Below, piece after piece: positions 61,203 through 64,000 of a stretch of 64,000 nt of DNA. The translations under genes were made by a program, and so were the position numbers. The stretch is from Prevotella sp. AGR2160 (GTDB lineage Bacteria; Bacteroidota; Bacteroidia; Bacteroidales; Bacteroidaceae): the NCBI RefSeq assembly GCF_000424185.1, contig NZ_AUJK01000003.1, forward strand, positions 62,001 to 126,000, in the 5' to 3' direction. A model generated the notes under the pieces. The model had not been told where the DNA came from. It saw nothing but the letters and a program-made list of their open reading frames with translations, and searched no databases. Position 1 is the stretch's first letter, and every line of letters begins with the position of its first letter.

Positions 61203-61248
61203 GTAGGGACATGATCCCGATTAGGGCACCCACAAGGGGTGCCCCTAC
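61203..61248 (+). repeat. Hybrid family A/B repeat
   Basis: A family A half (GTAGGGACATGAT) is joined to a family B-like arm (AGGGCACCCACAAGGGGTGC followed by CCCTAC). It begins 18 bases after the glpK stop. Confidence 0.65.
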
Positions 61249-61299
61249 GGAGGGAGAAATCAAAAGAAACAAGATTATCAACTAAAAACAACTATTATT

Positions 61300-62031
61300 A
61301 TGGATCCCGCTTTATTGCATAATTGTGCCCTCGAGTTCATTGGCACACTCGTAATGATTCTTTTAGGTGACGGTGTATGCGCCGGCATGGGTTTGAACAA
61401 GTGTAAAGGAAAAGGTGGCGGTTGGATTGTCATCACCATCGCATGGGGTCTCGCTGTCATGGCGGGCGTCTTCATCGCTCACGACTCCGGAGCTCATCTG
61501 AACCCCGCAGTATCCTTCGGTCTGGCATGCGCAGGCATGTTCCCCTGGGCTAATGTCATTCCTTACGTTATCGCTCAGATGCTCGGTGCCTTCCTCGGTG
61601 CTGTCCTCGTATGGGTCGTTTATAAGGATCACTTCGATGCTACCGATGATCCCGATGGTAAGCTGACGATCTTCTGCACGATGCCAGCTATTGAGAACAA
61701 GCCGCTGAACTTCCTCCAGGAGGCTATCTGCGCTTTCGTCCTCGTCCTGCTCATCATCTGCATCGGCACTTATACAGGTGCTGCCAACGTCGGTGGTAAC
61801 GGCGCATGGCCGATCACCATGGTCATCGTCTCCATCGGTATGTCTCTCGGTGGTGTCACGGGATACGCCATGAACCCTGCCCGTGACCTCGGTCCGCGCA
61901 TCGCTCACGCTATCCTTCCCATCAAGGGTAAGAGAGACAGTGGCTGGGGCTACAGTTGGGTACCTATCTTTGGCCCGCTCGCCGGTGCTGCCCTTGCTGC
62001 CGCCATCGGCTTCGCCTTCGCTTTCTGCTAA
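61300..62031 (+). CDS. glpF: Aquaglyceroporin (MIP family glycerol facilitator)
   Basis: A 243-residue inner-membrane channel with six transmembrane segments and both pore motifs: NPA in GAHLNPAVSFGLACAG (about residues 66-68) and NPA in YAMNPARDLGPR. The Asp after the second motif fits a glycerol-conducting rather than water-only pore. It lies between glpK and an outer-membrane protein gene in the glycerol operon. Confidence 0.94.
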   Translation: MDPALLHNCALEFIGTLVMILLGDGVCAGMGLNKCKGKGGGWIVITIAWGLAVMAGVFIAHDSGAHLNPAVSFGLACAGMFPWANVIPYVIAQMLGAFLGAVLVWVVYKDHFDATDDPDGKLTIFCTMPAIENKPLNFLQEAICAFVLVLLIICIGTYTGAANVGGNGAWPITMVIVSIGMSLGGVTGYAMNPARDLGPRIAHAILPIKGKRDSGWGYSWVPIFGPLAGAALAAAIGFAFAFC

Positions 62032-62036
62032 TTTAC

Positions 62037-62100
62037 GTGGGGACATGATTAATCATGTCCCTACAAATAAGAATCGAGACATGATCAATCATGTCCCTAC
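62037..62100. repeat. Two family A palindromes (copies 10a, 10b)
   Basis: 10a (62037-62064) is almost fully palindromic: GTGGGGACATGAT, TA, ATCATGTCCCTAC. 10b (62075-62100) reads leftward. They lie between glpF (6 bases away) and the outer-membrane protein gene. Confidence 0.82.
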
Positions 62101-62115
62101 AAAACCTAAACGATT

Positions 62116-62874
62116 ATGAAAATGATGAAATTATTCGTCCTCGCGGCCCTGGCATTGTTGCCGATGGGCATGCAGGCACAGAAACTGCACGAGAGTGCCA
62201 GTCTCGAGACCTCTCACCTCTGGCGTGGTCTGGAGGTTGGTAATGGACTGATCCTCAATAATGATGTATCGGTCAGTGACAACAACAATCACTTCAAGAT
62301 CGGACTCTGGGGTGGTATGGCCACCGATGGTGATTACAAGGAGGCTGATGTCTATATGAACTATAACAACAGTGGCTTCAACCTCGCCGTATGGGATCTG
62401 TGGAACTTCTCCGAGGGTATCCCCGGCAACGGAAAATACTTTACGTGGGCTGCCGACCGCACCTCGCACCTCCTTGACGCCGCCATCAGCTACGACTTCG
62501 GCGTAAAATGCAACTTCCCACTGACGCTCTCTTGGGCTACACTCCTCGTGGGTCGTGACCGTGGCGTTACCAATGAGCAGAATGTCTACTCTACATTCGT
62601 ACAGGCCAGTTATCGTATCTACGACAGTGAGGACTGGGCCGTAGACGCCTCCGTGGGTGGTGCCTTCGCCCTGAACCCGTACGACAAGGACAAATATCCC
62701 GGTGAACAGAACAACCTCTATGGCAAGTCAGCCGGTGTCGTCGACTGCCGCCTCGGCGCTACCTATAAGTTGAAGATCGGTAAGTGGAACCTGCCTGTCA
62801 CGGGCCAGATGATGTGGAACCCCGAAGCCAGCAAGGCTTACTTCAGAGCTTCTGTCAATCTGTTGGATCTCTAG
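62116..62874 (+). CDS. Predicted outer-membrane beta-barrel protein of the glp operon
   Basis: A 252-residue protein with a signal peptide (1-21, ending MQAQ) followed by alternating amphipathic strands (HFKIGLWGGMAT, EADVYMNYNNSGFNLAVWDL, TLSWATLLVGRD, YKLKIGKWNLPVTGQMMW) and ending AYFRASVNLLDL, typical of a small outer-membrane barrel. It is the last gene of the glycerol operon, so a pore or sensor for glycerol compounds is plausible, but no family was recognised. Its stop TAG is part of a palindromic repeat. Confidence 0.78.
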   Translation: MKMMKLFVLAALALLPMGMQAQKLHESASLETSHLWRGLEVGNGLILNNDVSVSDNNNHFKIGLWGGMATDGDYKEADVYMNYNNSGFNLAVWDLWNFSEGIPGNGKYFTWAADRTSHLLDAAISYDFGVKCNFPLTLSWATLLVGRDRGVTNEQNVYSTFVQASYRIYDSEDWAVDASVGGAFALNPYDKDKYPGEQNNLYGKSAGVVDCRLGATYKLKIGKWNLPVTGQMMWNPEASKAYFRASVNLLDL

Positions 62875-62897
62875 GGACATGATTTATCATGTTCCGC
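62872..62897 (+). repeat. Family A palindrome, copy 11a (contains a stop codon)
   Basis: TAGGGACATGAT, TT, ATCATGTTCCGC. The TAG (62872-62874) ends the outer-membrane protein gene. Confidence 0.85.
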
Positions 62898-62919
62898 CAT
62901 AACACGATAAAAACAACGC

Positions 62920-62957
62920 GCCCTCCCTTCCGATTTGGAAGAGAGGGCACATTTTTT
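62920..62957. terminator. Bidirectional terminator between the glp operon and ddl
   Basis: GCCCTCCCTTCC (62920-62931) pairs with GGAAGAGAGGGC (62937-62948) with one mismatch. ATTTTTT follows rightward and GTTGTTTTT leftward. It is flanked by two inverted family A repeats. Confidence 0.85.
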
Positions 62958-62966
62958 ATATAACAT

Positions 62967-62993
62967 GCGGAACATGATAAATCATGTCCCCAC
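62967..62993 (-). repeat. Family A palindrome, copy 11b
   Basis: Read leftward: GTGGGGACATGAT, TT, ATCATGTTCCGC, beginning 1 base after the ddl stop. Confidence 0.82.
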
Positions 62994-62994
62994 T

Positions 62995-63993
62995 TTAGAA
63001 CTGATTCTCCACGATATCCGTCAGGACATCCTTCATGTCGAGCTTGGCGGCACGGGCCTGCTGAGGAATGAAACTCGTCTTCGTCATTCCCGGCGTGGTG
63101 TTGATCTCGAGCATGTTGATCTCGTCGTTGCCGTCCTTGTCCTTGGAGATGATATAATCGATGCGGATGATACCGTTGGCATGGAGGATATCATAGATCT
63201 TGCTTGTCTCCTCAGCCACACGCTTGGCCGTCTCGTCAGAGAGGCGGGCCGGCGTGATCTCCTTCACCTGACCGTTGTATTTGGCGTCATAGTCGTAGAA
63301 CTCATTCTCAGAGACCACCTCTGTAGCGGGGAAGATAACGGTCTTCTCACGCGTCTTATAGATACCTTGGGAGATCTCCATACCATCGAGGAAGCCCTCT
63401 ACCATCACCTCATTGCCTTCCATGAAAGCCACACGGAGAGCCGGAGCAAGCTGGTCAGCATTCTTCACCTTGCTCACGCCGAAGCTCGAGCCGTCACTGG
63501 CAGGCTTCACGAAGCACGGCATACCGAGGCGCTTGGCAATGGCATCAGCATCATACTTATCCCCACGGCGCAGGAGGATGGAGTCAGCGACACGCACGCC
63601 ATAGCCACGAAGATAATTGTTGAGGACGAACTTATCGAAGGTCATGGCCTCCACGAGGACACCACTGGTGGAGTACGGCATATGGATGAGGTCGAAATAA
63701 CCCTGCATCACACCATTCTCTCCCGGCTGGCCATGGATGGTGATATAACAATAGTCGAAATAGACGGGCTTGCCGGCCTCATCCTTGAAGGAGAAGTCGT
63801 TCTTGTCAATCTCAGCGATATTCCCATCACCGAGGTCCACATGCCAGTCCGTTCCTTTGACGTCGACGATATACACGTTATACCGTTCCTTGTCGAAGAA
63901 AGAATACAGTCCCTGAGCAGAACGCAGGGACACGTCATGTTCAGAAGAATCACCACCACAGACGATGGCGATATTTCTTTTTGTCGTTTCCAT
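62995..63993 (-). CDS. ddl: D-alanine--D-alanine ligase
   Basis: Joins two D-alanines for peptidoglycan, using ATP. The 332-residue ATP-grasp protein has IAIVCGGDSSEHDVSLRSAQ at the N-terminus, the signature ITIHGQPGENGVMQGYFDL, the ATP-binding PCFVKPASDGSSFGVSK, and the C-terminal EINMLEINTTPGMTKTSFIP. The ATG at 63993 is 7 bases from the window edge, so a gene upstream cannot be excluded. Confidence 0.97.
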   Translation of the reverse strand: METTKRNIAIVCGGDSSEHDVSLRSAQGLYSFFDKERYNVYIVDVKGTDWHVDLGDGNIAEIDKNDFSFKDEAGKPVYFDYCYITIHGQPGENGVMQGYFDLIHMPYSTSGVLVEAMTFDKFVLNNYLRGYGVRVADSILLRRGDKYDADAIAKRLGMPCFVKPASDGSSFGVSKVKNADQLAPALRVAFMEGNEVMVEGFLDGMEISQGIYKTREKTVIFPATEVVSENEFYDYDAKYNGQVKEITPARLSDETAKRVAEETSKIYDILHANGIIRIDYIISKDKDGNDEINMLEINTTPGMTKTSFIPQQARAAKLDMKDVLTDIVENQF

Positions 63994-64000
63994 TTCTATA

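Overview
The window looks like chromosomal DNA from a Bacteroidales bacterium, most likely Prevotella or a close relative. Evidence: promoters with the Bacteroidetes -7 box TAnnTTTG and, often, a TTTG about 20 bases upstream; no strong Shine-Dalgarno sequences; SusC/SusD outer-membrane proteins; type IX secretion genes porU and porV; a DUF4290 gene; and many antisense frames left open by fairly high GC. The species cannot be named from this sequence.

Layout. 1-1.8 kb: end of a surface-polysaccharide locus (partial glycosyltransferase, glf). 1.9-5.2 kb: ribosomal operon rplM-rpsI-rpsB-tsf with a structured leader. 5.3-11.8 kb: a plant-glycan cluster (GH26, GH5, and a chimeric gene joining an HTCS sensor to a headless GH9-CBM3). 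12-18.1 kb: FAH-family enzyme, porU, porV, ispF. 18.2-18.4 kb: an orphan promoter-terminator pair that looks like a small RNA gene. 18.4-25.6 kb: leftward envelope genes (UbiA-type phosphoribosyltransferase, two acyltransferases, EptA-like transferase) followed by nadD, gmk, yicC. 25.6-31.5 kb: tsaB, DUF4290, murA, rimM, dxr, rseP. 31.7-37.7 kb: gltBD. 38.3 kb: tRNA-Gln. 38.6-46.2 kb: a GH18-like/deacetylase/GT2 fusion, a small secreted repeat protein, and a heme-motif propeller lipoprotein with its membrane partner. 46.3-52.5 kb: susC, susD and a lipoprotein. 52.9-54.1 kb: acyltransferase. 54.2-62.9 kb: glpR and the divergent glpA-glpB-glpC-glpK-glpF-outer membrane protein operon. 63-64 kb: ddl.

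How the parts fit. PorU and PorV serve type IX secretion, and GH26, GH5 and the hidden end of the chimera carry short C-terminal tails of the kind seen on such cargo. The glp genes form a complete anaerobic route from glycerol uptake to dihydroxyacetone phosphate, with TTTCG-type operators near glpR and glpA. gltBD provides ammonia assimilation.

The most unusual signals are: (1) an intergenic palindrome family (15 full copies and one half copy) whose GTAGGG end always faces the stop codon of the gene before it and which supplies the stop codon of five genes; (2) a second GC-rich palindrome family placed in a similar way; (3) a roughly 190-nt C-poor candidate small RNA at 18.2-18.4 kb and a weaker one near 38.5 kb; (4) the HTCS-GH9 chimera with an apparent 3' frameshift; (5) the one-polypeptide polysaccharide synthase/deacetylase/hydrolase. 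No CRISPR array, insertion sequence, phage or recognisable defence system was seen.
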